Below, in pieces: positions 8,105 through 16,859 of a DNA stretch of 64,000 bases. Below the pieces are notes generated by a model. The model was not told the DNA's origin, searched no databases, and was given only the letters and a program-made list of their open reading frames with translations. The number at the start of each line of letters is the position of its first letter. The first letter of the stretch is position 1. Origin of the DNA: Propioniferax innocua. GTDB lineage: Bacteria; Actinomycetota; Actinomycetes; Propionibacteriales; Propionibacteriaceae. Location of the stretch: the NCBI RefSeq assembly GCF_006716235.1, contig NZ_VFOR01000004.1:1-64000 (forward strand), given 5' to 3'. The position numbers and the translations under genes were made by a program.

Positions 8105-9424
8105 GTGTCCGCCCAACCTTCACGCAGCCACAGCCGTGAGATCCTCGCGCTCGCGATCCCCGCCTTCGCGACGCTGATCTCCGAGCCGCTGCTGATGATC
8201 GCCGACTCTGCGGTGGTGGGGCACCTCGGAACTTCCGAGCTCGCAGGCTTGGCGGTGTCGACCAATATCCTGACCCTGCTGGCCGGGCTCTGCGTTTTCC
8301 TCGCCTACGGCACCACCGCGACCGTGGCCCGCAGACTCGGCGCCGGCGATCGCGCGAAGGCCCTGTCCGGCGGCTTCGACGGAATGGTGCTCGCCACGCT
8401 CATCGGATTCACCCTGACAGTGGCGCTCGTGGCATTCCTGGGGCCCGTGATCGGAGCCTTTGGCGTCGATCACGCCACCGCAGACGCCGCCCACACCTAT
8501 CTGTCGATCACAGGGTGGGCCCTCGCCCCCATGTTGGTGATGCTCGCCGCCACCGGCGTCCTTCGTGGCCTTCAGGACACCCGTACGCCCCTCTACGTCG
8601 CGGTCATCGCGAACCTCACCAACATCGCTTTGAACATCGCTCTGGTCTATGGCTTGGGTCTGGGCATCGCCGGTGCGGCCATCGGCACACTGCTCGCGCA
8701 GACCGCCGCCACCGGTGCCCTCTGCCTCGTCGTTCTACGAGGGATGCGACGCGAGCGTGTCCGGCCCGCGTTCAACCCGGCTGGCGTCCTCGCCTCGGCG
8801 CGCGACGGAGGGTGGCTGTTCGTGCGCACCATCACGCTGCGGGCGAGCATCCTGCTCACCGCTTTCGTGGCGGCACAGATGGGAGCGGCTCCGCTGGCCG
8901 CCCACCAGGTGACCACGAGCCTGTGGAACCTCCTCGCATTCGCGCTCGATGCCCTGGCCATCGCTGCCCAGGCGATCATCGGACGCCACCTCGGCGCTTC
9001 CGACCCCGACCGTGTGCGCGAACTGACCAGGCTCATGGTTCGTTGGGGCATCGGCGCCGGTATCGCTTTCGGTCTTGCCATCGCAGCCGCGGCACCATGG
9101 ATCGGGTGGCTGTTCACCTCCGACCCAGCGGTCCATGACCACGTACGCAATGCTCTGTGGGTGGTTGCCCTCACCCAGCCGCTGTCCGGGGTCGTGTTCG
9201 TACTGGACGGGGTCTTGATCGGCGCCGGTGATGGACGCTATCTCGCGATCGCCGGAGTCATCACGCTCATCGCATTCGCACCGTTGGCCCTCGCCGTTCA
9301 TCTGATGGGCGCCTCACTGCCATGGCTGTGGGTGGCTTTCGCCGCCTTCATGCTGGCACGGGGGGTCACCCTGTCGCTTCGAGCGCGCACCGATCACTGG
9401 ATGCGGCTGGGCCTCGATATGTGA
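8105..9424 (+). CDS. MATE (DinF-type) multidrug/toxin efflux protein
   Basis: 439 aa from a GTG start. It has twelve predicted membrane segments in two homologous halves, and starts with the family pattern ALAIPAFATLISEPLLMIADSAVVGHLG. The second half repeats the theme with LTAFVAAQMGAAPLAAHQV. MATE proteins export cationic drugs or metabolites in exchange for Na+ or H+; DinF-like members are common in actinobacteria. The substrate cannot be told from sequence. It ends just before the metN operator, and no partner gene is visible. Confidence 0.85.
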   Translation: MSAQPSRSHSREILALAIPAFATLISEPLLMIADSAVVGHLGTSELAGLAVSTNILTLLAGLCVFLAYGTTATVARRLGAGDRAKALSGGFDGMVLATLIGFTLTVALVAFLGPVIGAFGVDHATADAAHTYLSITGWALAPMLVMLAATGVLRGLQDTRTPLYVAVIANLTNIALNIALVYGLGLGIAGAAIGTLLAQTAATGALCLVVLRGMRRERVRPAFNPAGVLASARDGGWLFVRTITLRASILLTAFVAAQMGAAPLAAHQVTTSLWNLLAFALDALAIAAQAIIGRHLGASDPDRVRELTRLMVRWGIGAGIAFGLAIAAAAPWIGWLFTSDPAVHDHVRNALWVVALTQPLSGVVFVLDGVLIGAGDGRYLAIAGVITLIAFAPLALAVHLMGASLPWLWVAFAAFMLARGVTLSLRARTDHWMRLGLDM

Positions 9425-9436
9425 TCCTCGACACCA

Positions 9437-9457
9437 TTGAGACACTTATCGTCTCAA
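9437..9457. promoter_or_regulatory. Inverted repeat upstream of metN, candidate methionine/SAM repressor site
   Basis: A perfect inverted repeat TTGAGAC-N7-GTCTCAA ends 41 bases before the metN GTG. Its GAC..GTC core recalls the actinobacterial McbR-type (TetR) site TAGAC-N6-GTCTA, though spacing and flanks differ. The gap after the MATE gene is too short for a SAM riboswitch. Confidence 0.5.
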
Positions 9458-9498
9458 AAGTATTTCCTATGGGTGGATGCGAGATAAGGTCATGGGCT

Positions 9499-10473
9499 GT
9501 GATCGAGTTGTCCGGAGTCTCCAAGACATTCCCCGGCCGCCGTGGCCCCGTCCACGCGGTCGACTCCGTTGACCTCTCGGTTCCCAAGGGAACGATCCAT
9601 GGCGTCGTGGGCCAATCCGGCGCGGGCAAGTCCACGTTGATCCGCTGCGTCAACATGCTCGAACGCCCCGACGCCGGCAGCGTGCAGGTCTCCGGGCAGG
9701 AACTGACCACACTCTCCCCCGCAGCCCTACGTACGGCCCGGCGCCACATCGGCATGATCTTCCAGCACTTCAACCTCCTGTCGTCACGCACCGTGGCCGG
9801 GAACATCGCGCTGTCGATGGAGCTCGCCGGGATTCCCGCCCGCCCTGACCGCATCGAGGAACTCGCTGAGATCGTCGGCCTCCATGGACGTCTCCACGAG
9901 CACCCCTCACGTCTGTCCGGCGGGCAGAAACAGCGTGTCGGCATCGCACGTGCCCTCGCCACGAACCCTGCGGTGCTGTTGGCCGATGAAGCCACCAGCG
10001 CACTGGATCCGGCCACCACCGATCAGGTCCTCGCCCTCCTGCGCCGCTTGAATGCGCAGCTCGGTCTCACGATCCTGCTGATAACCCACGAGATGGGGGT
10101 GGTCCGCAACATCTGCCAGAGCGCCTCCCTCATGGAGAACGGCAGACTCGTCGAATCCGGGGTGGTGGCTGATCTCGTCGGCCACCCCGGTTCAGTGCTG
10201 GCCGAACGGCTCTTCCCCCTGGTCACCGAGGAAAGTCCCGATCATGGCTGGATGCTCGATCTGGCGATCACCTCACCTCTTCCCGTAGGTGACCTGTCAC
10301 TGCGCCATCGCTGCGAGGTGACGCTGCTCGCTGGAAGCGTCGAGCAACGGGGCGGGACGCGTGGCCGTGTCCGCATCCTCGTGCGTGGAGTCAGTGACCG
10401 TGAGGCGTTCCTCGACGACCTCAAGCGGGTCGGTGCCGTGGTCAACCATTCCCACGGGGGTGACTCTGCATGA
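9499..10473 (+). CDS. metN: Methionine ABC transporter ATP-binding protein
   Basis: 324 aa from GTG 9499; the AAGG upstream is a weak RBS, but no better in-frame start is present. The ABC ATPase has Walker A GQSGAGKST (near residue 40), signature LSGGQKQR and Walker B VLLADEATSALD. The last 75 residues form a NIL (ACT-like) domain, which in MetN binds methionine and feeds back on transport. It powers the MetI/MetQ importer. The gene overlaps metI by four bases (ATGA) and is preceded by an inverted repeat likely to mediate methionine or SAM control. Confidence 0.92.
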   Translation: MIELSGVSKTFPGRRGPVHAVDSVDLSVPKGTIHGVVGQSGAGKSTLIRCVNMLERPDAGSVQVSGQELTTLSPAALRTARRHIGMIFQHFNLLSSRTVAGNIALSMELAGIPARPDRIEELAEIVGLHGRLHEHPSRLSGGQKQRVGIARALATNPAVLLADEATSALDPATTDQVLALLRRLNAQLGLTILLITHEMGVVRNICQSASLMENGRLVESGVVADLVGHPGSVLAERLFPLVTEESPDHGWMLDLAITSPLPVGDLSLRHRCEVTLLAGSVEQRGGTRGRVRILVRGVSDREAFLDDLKRVGAVVNHSHGGDSA

Positions 10474-11150
10474 ACTGGTCTCGCCTCGCCGAACAGGTGC
10501 TCGAGGGCACCATCGACACCTTCTACATGTGTGGCCTGACGCTGGTGTTCACCGTCCTCATCGGGCTGCCCATGGGCGTCTTGTTGGTGGTGCTCGACCG
10601 CGGGGGCGTTCTCGACCGGCTCGGCGGGTCGCGTCTGCTGAGCCGAGTGACCCACCGTGCTCTCAGCATCATCGTCGATATCGGACGCTCCCTGCCCTTC
10701 ATCATCCTGATGGTGGCGTTGATCCCGGTGACGCGTTTCATCGCCGGCACGTCGATCGGCGCGACAGCTGCGGTGGTCCCTCTTTCCGCCGCCGGCATCC
10801 CGTTCTTCGCGCGATTGGTGGAGATCGCCATTCGGGAGGTCCCCGGGGGTCTGGTGGAGGCCGTGGAGTCCATGGGTGGCGGCCCGTGGTCGGTGATCCG
10901 CACCGTCCTTGTCCCTGAGGCTCTGCCGGCGATGATCCTCGGCCTCTCCACCACAGTGGTCTCCCTCATCAACTTCTCGGCCATGGCCGGCGCGATCGGC
11001 GCGGGGGGCCTGGGAGATGTCGCGGTGCGCTTCGGCTACCAGCGGTTCGAACCGATGTACGTGGTGGTCGTGGTGATCGAACTGGTGCTCATCACCGGTC
11101 TCGTGCAGTCTGCGGGCTCGTGGGCGGCCCGCCGAATGTCCAAGCGGTGA
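10470..11150 (+). CDS. metI: Methionine ABC transporter permease
   Basis: 226 aa, about the usual MetI length, with five to six membrane segments. The cytoplasmic coupling (EAA) loop is seen as EAVESMGGGPWSVIRTVLVPEALP around residues 130-153. It forms the channel for D/L-methionine import. Translation is coupled to metN through a four-base overlap; metQ follows after 103 bases. Confidence 0.92.
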   Translation: MNWSRLAEQVLEGTIDTFYMCGLTLVFTVLIGLPMGVLLVVLDRGGVLDRLGGSRLLSRVTHRALSIIVDIGRSLPFIILMVALIPVTRFIAGTSIGATAAVVPLSAAGIPFFARLVEIAIREVPGGLVEAVESMGGGPWSVIRTVLVPEALPAMILGLSTTVVSLINFSAMAGAIGAGGLGDVAVRFGYQRFEPMYVVVVVIELVLITGLVQSAGSWAARRMSKR

Positions 11151-11253
11151 ACCACCTCTTCCCGGTTCACCGCGCCTCCAAGCCTTTCCAAGAACACCGG
11201 GATCGCCGTCAAAACGACGCGAGCGATCCGATTCAGAACTTCAGGAGAAAACC

Positions 11254-12081
11254 ATGACCGCCTTCGGCACAACACTCCGGCGAACGAGCACGACAATCGC
11301 CATCGGACTCACCGCAGCCCTGGCACTGACCGGCTGCGGGGCTGGTGGGAACGACCCCGCCGACCCCGACGCACCCCTCGTGGTGGGCGCCAGCCCCGAG
11401 CCCCACGGCACGATCCTCAATTTCGTGGAGGATGAGCTTGCCGAGGAGGCCGGGCTGGAGCTCGAGGTCGAGGAGTTCACCGACTACGTGACCCCGAACC
11501 AGGCCCTCGACGAGGGTTCACTCGATGCCAACTTCTTCCAGCACGAGCCGTACCTCGACGAGTACAACGCCTCCCATGGAACGGATCTGGTCGCGGTGAG
11601 CGGCGTCACCGTGGGCCCGATGGCGGTGTACTCCAACAAGCTCGACGATCTGGGAGCGCTCCCCGACGGTGCCACGATCGCCGTTCCCAATGACCCCACG
11701 AATGAGGCTCGGGCTCTCAGGGTGATCGCCGATGCCGGGCTCATCACCCTCCCCGAAGATGGCCAGACCCCCGATGACATCACCGAGAACCCCAAGAATC
11801 TGCAGTTCGAGGAGCTCGAGGCCGCCCAGGTTCCCCGATCCCTCGATGATGTCGACGCCGCGGTCATCAACGACAACTACGCGCTCGAGGCCGACTTCAC
11901 AAAGGAGGACCAGCTGAGCGTCGAGAAGGTGGAGGGCAACCCGTATGCGAATGTGCTGGTGACACGCCAGGAGAACAAGGACGACCCACGCGTCCAGAAG
12001 CTTCTGGAACTGCTCCAGGCGCCTGAGACCCAGAAGTTCATCGAGGATGAGTACAACGGTCTGATCCTGCCTGCGGAGTGA
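11254..12081 (+). CDS. metQ: Methionine-binding lipoprotein (NlpA family)
   Basis: 275 aa. A lipoprotein signal peptide is present: basic N-terminus, hydrophobic core and lipobox LTGC with Cys at residue 28. The mature part matches NlpA/MetQ solute-binding proteins, with VGASPEPHGTILNFV, the NQALDEGSLDANFFQHEPYLDEY segment and GPMAVYSNK. It captures methionine outside the membrane for MetI/MetN. The 3' end lies inside a 29-bp tandem duplication that copies its last codons and stop. Confidence 0.93.
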   Translation: MTAFGTTLRRTSTTIAIGLTAALALTGCGAGGNDPADPDAPLVVGASPEPHGTILNFVEDELAEEAGLELEVEEFTDYVTPNQALDEGSLDANFFQHEPYLDEYNASHGTDLVAVSGVTVGPMAVYSNKLDDLGALPDGATIAVPNDPTNEARALRVIADAGLITLPEDGQTPDDITENPKNLQFEELEAAQVPRSLDDVDAAVINDNYALEADFTKEDQLSVEKVEGNPYANVLVTRQENKDDPRVQKLLELLQAPETQKFIEDEYNGLILPAE

Positions 12082-12118
12082 TCCGCGTCCTGATCCGGCC
12101 TGCGGAGTGATCCGCGTC
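12061..12118. repeat. 29-bp tandem duplication at the metQ stop codon
   Basis: Two adjacent 29-base units (12061-12089 and 12090-12118) differ at a single base. The first contains the end and TGA of metQ; the second repeats it in the 3' untranslated region just before the terminator. It looks like a recent slippage or duplication event. Confidence 0.85.
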
Positions 12119-12151
12119 GCGCGTACGACTCGGCCCGTCCGGTCAAGAGCC

Positions 12152-12197
12152 ACGGCCCCATCACTGTCACAGTGGTGGGGCCGTCGCGTCTTATTTT
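12152..12197 (+). terminator. Rho-independent terminator of metNIQ
   Basis: A 15-bp stem ACGGCCCCATCACTG / CAGTGGTGGGGCCGT (12152-12166 and 12170-12184, one G-T pair) has a 3-base loop, followed by TCTTATTTT at 12189-12197. It ends the methionine transport operon before the symporter gene. Confidence 0.85.
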
Positions 12198-12269
12198 GCA
12201 GAACCTCTGGACGGAACGCATGTGAGCCAGTAGCTTGCGGCCGTCACCATTCAAGGCCAAGGGGGGCCC

Positions 12270-13721
12270 ATGCAGGACGTCATCGAATCGATCAACAGCG
12301 CTTTGGAAGCCATCAGCGGCGTCGTGTGGGGACCATTCCTGCTCATCCCGCTCCTGCTCGGAACCGGACTTTTCCTGACGATCAGGCTGTCCGGCCTCCA
12401 GTTCCGCAAGCTCTTTCCCGCGCTGCGTCTTGCTCTGATCGACCGGTCCGACGAGGGAGCCGACCACAAGGGCGACATCTCGCAGTTCCAGGCACTGACC
12501 ACCGCACTGGCCGCCACCGTGGGCACCGGCAACATCGTGGGCGTCGCCACCGCCATCGCCATCGGCGGGCCAGGCGCCCTGTTCTGGATGTGGTGCACCG
12601 GCCTGGTGGGCATGGCGTCGAAGTACACCGAGGCGTTCCTCGGCGTCCGTTTCCGCACCGATGACGCCGCCGGGGAGAAATCCGGCGGTCCCCAGTACTA
12701 CCTCGAGAAGGGCGTCGGCGGCGGTTTCGGCAAGGCTTTGGCCTTGATCTTCGCGGTGTTCGCGTTCCTCGCCTCATTCGGTATCGGCAACATGACGCAG
12801 GGCAATTCCATCGCCGAGAATGTGCAGCACTCGTTCAACGTGCCCATGTGGGTCACCGGCATCGTGTTGACGGTGATGGTGCTGGTGGTTCTGATCGGCG
12901 GGATCAAGGCGATCGGCAAGGTCACCGCTGGCCTTGTCCCTGCCATGATCGTGCTCTATGTGGGCGGCGCCATCTACATCCTGATCGCCAATGCCGGGCA
13001 GGTCCCCGCAGCCTTCGTCCAGATCTTCACCGACGCGTTCTCCGGCACCGCCGCCACCGGTGGCTTCGTCGGGTCGGCCATCATGGTCGCGATCCAGATG
13101 GGTGTGGCCCGCGGCATCTTCTCCAACGAGTCGGGCATGGGCTCGGCAGCGATCGCCGCAGCGTCGGCCAAGACGCACCACCCCGTGCGCCAGGGCCTGG
13201 TGTCGATGACCCAGACGTTCATCGACACCATCGTCGTGGTCACCTTCACCGGTCTGGTGATCATCACCACCGGCACCTGGACCGGCGGCGAGGACGTCGC
13301 GGCCACCATGACCGGTCAGGCCTTCTCGCACGGGCTCCCCGGCCAGTGGGGTCACTGGATCGTCACTCTCGCGCTGGTGCTGTTCGCCTACTCCACCATC
13401 CTCGGCTGGGCTTACTACGGCGAACGCTGCGTCGAGCGTCTGGTGGGACGCGGTGGCGTCATGCCATATCGCATCCTGTTCGGACTGGTCGTGTATATCG
13501 GGTGCACCATCCCGCTGGCCGTGGTGTGGAACTTCGCTGACGTGATGAACGGGCTCATGGCGATCCCGAACCTCATCGGCCTGCTGATCCTCTCTGGGCT
13601 CGTGGTCCGCGAGACCCGCAACTATCTGATCAACGACCCCCAGCTGCGGGCCAATGCCGACGAGATCGCCGACTTCGCGCCCACGCCCGAGCATCTTGAA
13701 GCTCAGGACCCCCACAACTGA
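12270..13721 (+). CDS. Alanine/glycine:cation symporter (AGCS family)
   Basis: 483 aa with a strong RBS (AAGGGGGG) before ATG 12270. It has ten to eleven membrane segments. Typical AGCS motifs are FQALTTALAATVGTGNIVGVA near residue 73 and ARGIFSNESGMGSAAIAAASAK near residue 288. Members import D/L-alanine or glycine with Na+ or H+. It starts after the metQ terminator, so it is transcribed separately. A hypothetical protein follows on the same strand. Confidence 0.9.
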   Translation: MQDVIESINSALEAISGVVWGPFLLIPLLLGTGLFLTIRLSGLQFRKLFPALRLALIDRSDEGADHKGDISQFQALTTALAATVGTGNIVGVATAIAIGGPGALFWMWCTGLVGMASKYTEAFLGVRFRTDDAAGEKSGGPQYYLEKGVGGGFGKALALIFAVFAFLASFGIGNMTQGNSIAENVQHSFNVPMWVTGIVLTVMVLVVLIGGIKAIGKVTAGLVPAMIVLYVGGAIYILIANAGQVPAAFVQIFTDAFSGTAATGGFVGSAIMVAIQMGVARGIFSNESGMGSAAIAAASAKTHHPVRQGLVSMTQTFIDTIVVVTFTGLVIITTGTWTGGEDVAATMTGQAFSHGLPGQWGHWIVTLALVLFAYSTILGWAYYGERCVERLVGRGGVMPYRILFGLVVYIGCTIPLAVVWNFADVMNGLMAIPNLIGLLILSGLVVRETRNYLINDPQLRANADEIADFAPTPEHLEAQDPHN

Positions 13722-13830
13722 GCCCCACCTCTACCCGATGCCGCGTCTGCGCGGCACAACGTCGAGCCGGGGATCTTCGGGCACAGGCACCACCTCGCAG
13801 GAGGAGGCCCAAGGCTCTAAGGTCTGCTTC

Positions 13831-14337
13831 GTGAACGACCTGCGAATCCACTACGACACCGACGCCGCCCTCGATGTCGCAGCACGACTGAGCCGTAGCT
13901 TCAATCTCGTGCGACTGGTGGGTCTGGGCAGCGCCGCCGCCCTCGTGGTATTCGTCGTGTTCTTCCTTCGCAGTCAACCCGAGCTCTCGGTGATCATGGG
14001 CGCGATCACCGTGGTGGATCTGGTGCTCTTCGGTTGGTGGATGCCGCGTCAGGCCCAACGACGCTTGCATGCGATCACCAAGGTCACGACGCGTGACGGC
14101 TGGCTCATGACGCTGACGCACCATGGCGTCCGCCGACCGGTCCCCGGGGGTGGCGAAGAGCTGATCCCCTGGCCTCGCGTGCACATCATGGAGGCCCGCC
14201 ACGCCTCTCACGCGCACACACCCCACGGCATTGCGCTGACCGTCGACGGCGATCTGCTGACACTGACCGACGAAACGGTGTCGCCCTCGGTGCACGAGAT
14301 CGTCGAGTCCTACCGAAGGTTCGTGCAGCCGGCATGA
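13831..14337 (+). CDS. Small membrane protein, YcxB-like
   Basis: 168 aa from GTG 13831, which has AAGG eight bases upstream; an in-frame extension would overlap the symporter gene. Two membrane segments (about residues 27-45 and 50-66) form a hairpin. The C-terminal soluble domain has alternating beta strands, including EELIPWPRVHIMEARHASHAH. The layout resembles YcxB-like or PH-like membrane proteins, but similarity is weak and no function can be given. Confidence 0.6.
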   Translation: MNDLRIHYDTDAALDVAARLSRSFNLVRLVGLGSAAALVVFVVFFLRSQPELSVIMGAITVVDLVLFGWWMPRQAQRRLHAITKVTTRDGWLMTLTHHGVRRPVPGGGEELIPWPRVHIMEARHASHAHTPHGIALTVDGDLLTLTDETVSPSVHEIVESYRRFVQPA

Positions 14338-14391
14338 CGGCCACGGACGGACGCCAAGCAGCGGTGGCGTCGCCCGACCCCCGGAGAGGGT

Positions 14392-15885
14392 TCAGGATCT
14401 CCGCAGCTCGCGTTTGAGGATCTTGCCGGTCGCGCCCTTGGGGAGGGCATCGAGGAGCATGACCTCGCGCGGGTACTTGTAGGGCGCGACCTGCTCCTTC
14501 ACGAACGCGATGAGCTCCTGCGCAGTGACCTGAGCACCCTCACGCAGCACCACGTGGGCGGCGATCTCCTCCCCCAACCGTTCATCGGGACGCCCCACCA
14601 CCGCGACCTCGGCCACCGATGGGTGCTCGTAGAGGACTTCTTCGATCTCCCGCGGGTACACGTTCATCCCGCCACGCACGATCATGTCCTTCTGGCGGTC
14701 GACGATGTAGTACAGACCGTCTTCATCGCGGCGGGCAAGATCACCGGAGCGGAACCAGCCCTCGGGTGTGATCGCATCGGCGGTGGCGTCGGGACGATTC
14801 CAGTACCCCTTCATCAGCCCCTCGCCCCGGATCCAGATCTCACCGATCTCCCCATCGGGCACATCATTGCCGTCGGGGTTCGCAAGCTTCATCTCGACGC
14901 CACGCACCGGCGTCCCGATCGAACCGGCTTTCCTGATGCCGTCGGGGTGGTTGAACGACGCCACCGGACTGGTCTCGGACAGGCCGTAACCCTCCAGCAG
15001 GGTGCAGTCGAAGTCGCTCTCGAAACGCCTGAGCAGTTCCACCGGCAGGCTGGCACCTCCGGAGACCGCGAGGCGCAGGCGACTCAGGTCCGGTTTCGGA
15101 TCGAGTTCAGCGGCGCTGTTCAGCATCGCTCCATACATGGTGGGGACGCCGAGGAAGATCGTCACCTCATCCCGTTCGATGATCTCCAGGGCCTTGACCG
15201 GATCGAAGCGTGGCAGGAGCGTCAGCGTCGATCCCGAAGCGACCGCGGTGTTCAGACCGCAGGTCATCCCGAAGACGTGAAACAACGGCAGACATCCCAT
15301 GATCACATCGTCGGACTCCAGGTGCAGCAAGGTGTCGATGACGAGCGCACTGTTGGTCTGCAGGTTGGCGTAGGTCAGCTCCGCGCCCTTGGGCCGCCCC
15401 GTGGTCCCCGAGGTGTAGAGGATGACCGCGGTGTCAGCGGCTTCACGATGTGCCACCTCGTCCACGGGCTCACCCAGCTGACCGGACAGCCCCGCAGGAT
15501 CCACCGGCACAAGTTCGGCCGCTGTCCCCTCGACCGCATGCTGGGCCTCGTCGCTGGGGAAGCACCACAGCATCGAGGCGCCGGAATCCTCCAAGTAGTA
15601 ACGGATCTCGCGTTCCTTGAACAACGGATTCATCGGGACCACCACGGCGCCCAGGCGCATCGCGGCGTAGTAGATGATCGCGAACTGCGGAACATTGGGA
15701 AGCATGAGCGCCACCCGGTCACCCACGCCGACACCTCGGCTCCGCATCCATCCGGCGACCGCACGAGCGGCCTGAGCGAATTCGGCGTAGGTGATGGTCC
15801 TGCCATCCAAGACCAGAGCGACCGTGTCGGGCACACGGGCTGCAGTGGCGTCGAGGTTCAGTGCGAGGTTGGCGTTCTCCGTCAT
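14392..15885 (-). CDS. Long-chain/medium-chain fatty acyl-CoA ligase (AMP-binding)
   Basis: 497 aa from ATG 15885 with GGGAG upstream. It is an adenylate-forming enzyme with the AMP-binding loop YTSGTTGRPKGAE (about residue 155), motif GYGLSETSPV, the hinge YYIVDRQKDMIVRGGMNVYPREIEE and the C-terminal catalytic Lys in LPKGATGKILKREL. It activates a carboxylic acid to acyl-AMP and then the CoA thioester. The length fits FadD-type ligases, but chain length or an aromatic substrate cannot be excluded from sequence. A perfect 20-base palindrome 71 bases upstream of the start probably binds a repressor. Confidence 0.85.
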   Translation of the reverse strand: MTENANLALNLDATAARVPDTVALVLDGRTITYAEFAQAARAVAGWMRSRGVGVGDRVALMLPNVPQFAIIYYAAMRLGAVVVPMNPLFKEREIRYYLEDSGASMLWCFPSDEAQHAVEGTAAELVPVDPAGLSGQLGEPVDEVAHREAADTAVILYTSGTTGRPKGAELTYANLQTNSALVIDTLLHLESDDVIMGCLPLFHVFGMTCGLNTAVASGSTLTLLPRFDPVKALEIIERDEVTIFLGVPTMYGAMLNSAAELDPKPDLSRLRLAVSGGASLPVELLRRFESDFDCTLLEGYGLSETSPVASFNHPDGIRKAGSIGTPVRGVEMKLANPDGNDVPDGEIGEIWIRGEGLMKGYWNRPDATADAITPEGWFRSGDLARRDEDGLYYIVDRQKDMIVRGGMNVYPREIEEVLYEHPSVAEVAVVGRPDERLGEEIAAHVVLREGAQVTAQELIAFVKEQVAPYKYPREVMLLDALPKGATGKILKRELRRS

Positions 15886-15918
15886 GGCGACTCCCTTGTC
15901 AGCGGCGTGTTGGCTCGA

Positions 15919-16084
15919 ATATGCCAGATTTCGCTGGCCTTGCGAACCAGAGGTTACCAATCAGTAATGATTGGTTTCCCCACGTCCGCCCCACACAGGA
16001 ACCAAGCGTCGTTCAGGCTCGCAGATCACGGGCGATGCGCCTGCATATGCCACACCTCGGTTGCACCGAGAACCATCGGTTACC
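15919..16084 (+). repeat. Two diverged 40-nt direct repeats
   Basis: Positions 15919-15958 and 16045-16084 align without gaps over 40 bases with 29 identities. Both begin ATATGCCA and end GAACCANNGGTTACC. Each contains a small inverted repeat (GCCAG/CTGGC in the first, CTCGGT/ACCGAG in the second). The 245-base gap holds no gene otherwise. Confidence 0.5.
15956..15975. promoter_or_regulatory. Palindrome ACCAATCA-GTAA-TGATTGGT, candidate repressor operator
   Basis: A perfect 8-bp inverted repeat with a 4-base spacer sits in the divergent gap between the acyl-CoA ligase and the Mug gene. Symmetry and location fit a TetR-type fatty-acid regulator site. No regulator gene lies nearby, so the binding protein is unknown. 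Confidence 0.45.
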
Positions 16085-16130
16085 CGGGAGCAGCAATCCT
16101 GTTCTCACGGCCTCTGTGCATCATGGCTCC

Positions 16131-16718
16131 ATGCGCACCTCACCCCTGGGCGGTCGACGCCCGACCCGCGAGGAGCTGCCGGACTTCGCCGGAGGCGTGG
16201 TCGACGACATCCTCTCCCCCGATCCCGCAATTCTCATCGTGGGCATCAACCCCGGCCTGTGGACCGCCGCGGTCAATGCGCCGTTCGCTCACCCCGGAAA
16301 CCGGTTCTGGCCCTCGCTGCATCAAGCGGGGCTGACGCCGTGGCGCGTCGACGCCAGCGCAGGCCTGAAGCCCGAGGATGAACAGATGATGCACGACCAC
16401 GGCATGGCTCTCACCAACCTGGTGAACCGCGCCACCGCGCGTGCCGACGAACTCACCTCCGACGAGCTCCGTCAGGGACGGGCTCATGTACAGCGCCTCT
16501 CGGCCGAACTCGAGCCCCGCGTCGTGGTGGTCGTGGGCATCACCGCCTACCGGACGGCTTTCGCGGACCGCCACGCCAAGCTGGGGCGTCAGGACGCAAC
16601 CATCGGCGACGCCGAACTATGGGTCATCCCCCAACCCAGTGGCCTCAATGCCCATGCGCCGATCCCTGTGCTCGTGGAGTGGTGGCAGAAAGTGGGACGA
16701 GCAGCCGGGCTGCTCTGA
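16131..16718 (+). CDS. mug: G/U mismatch-specific uracil-DNA glycosylase
   Basis: 195 aa from ATG 16131. It is a MUG-type UDG with motif 1 VGINPGLWTAAVNAPFAHPG, NRFWP in the same region, and motif 2 PQPSGLNAH near residue 170. The Asn in GINPG is the family's catalytic position. It removes uracil or ethenocytosine from mismatched DNA to start base excision repair. It stands alone. A GAGCAGCC/GGCTGCTC dyad overlaps the last codons, and GCCCCACCT/AGGTGGGGC (16728-16779) may form the 3' end of the transcript. Confidence 0.88.
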   Translation: MRTSPLGGRRPTREELPDFAGGVVDDILSPDPAILIVGINPGLWTAAVNAPFAHPGNRFWPSLHQAGLTPWRVDASAGLKPEDEQMMHDHGMALTNLVNRATARADELTSDELRQGRAHVQRLSAELEPRVVVVVGITAYRTAFADRHAKLGRQDATIGDAELWVIPQPSGLNAHAPIPVLVEWWQKVGRAAGLL

Positions 16719-16805
16719 GGATCCTCAGCCCCACCTTGACATCGGGCCGCGTCTATCCGGCAGAACGTAGAGGTGGGGCCCCAGCCCCCGCACCCCAAAA
16801 CCAAA

Positions 16806-16836
16806 AGCGGTCGACCCCCCATGGGGATCGACCGCT
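16806..16836 (-). terminator. Rho-independent terminator of the rpsF-ssb-rpsR-rplI operon
   Basis: Stem AGCGGTCGA/TCGACCGCT (16806-16814 and 16828-16836), extended by CCCC/GGGG pairs, is followed on the minus strand by TTTTGGTTTTGG. It lies 24 bases past the rplI stop. Confidence 0.85.
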
Positions 16837-16859
16837 TCAGATGAAGGCGTGGACGCGAC

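Noticed and set aside
9425-9498. SAM riboswitch before metN
   Set aside because: Only 74 bases are available and no multi-stem structure is seen; an inverted-repeat operator is a better reading.
15886-16130. Open frames running through the acyl-CoA ligase/mug gap
   Set aside because: They have no RBS and their similarity to each other comes only from the 40-nt direct repeats.
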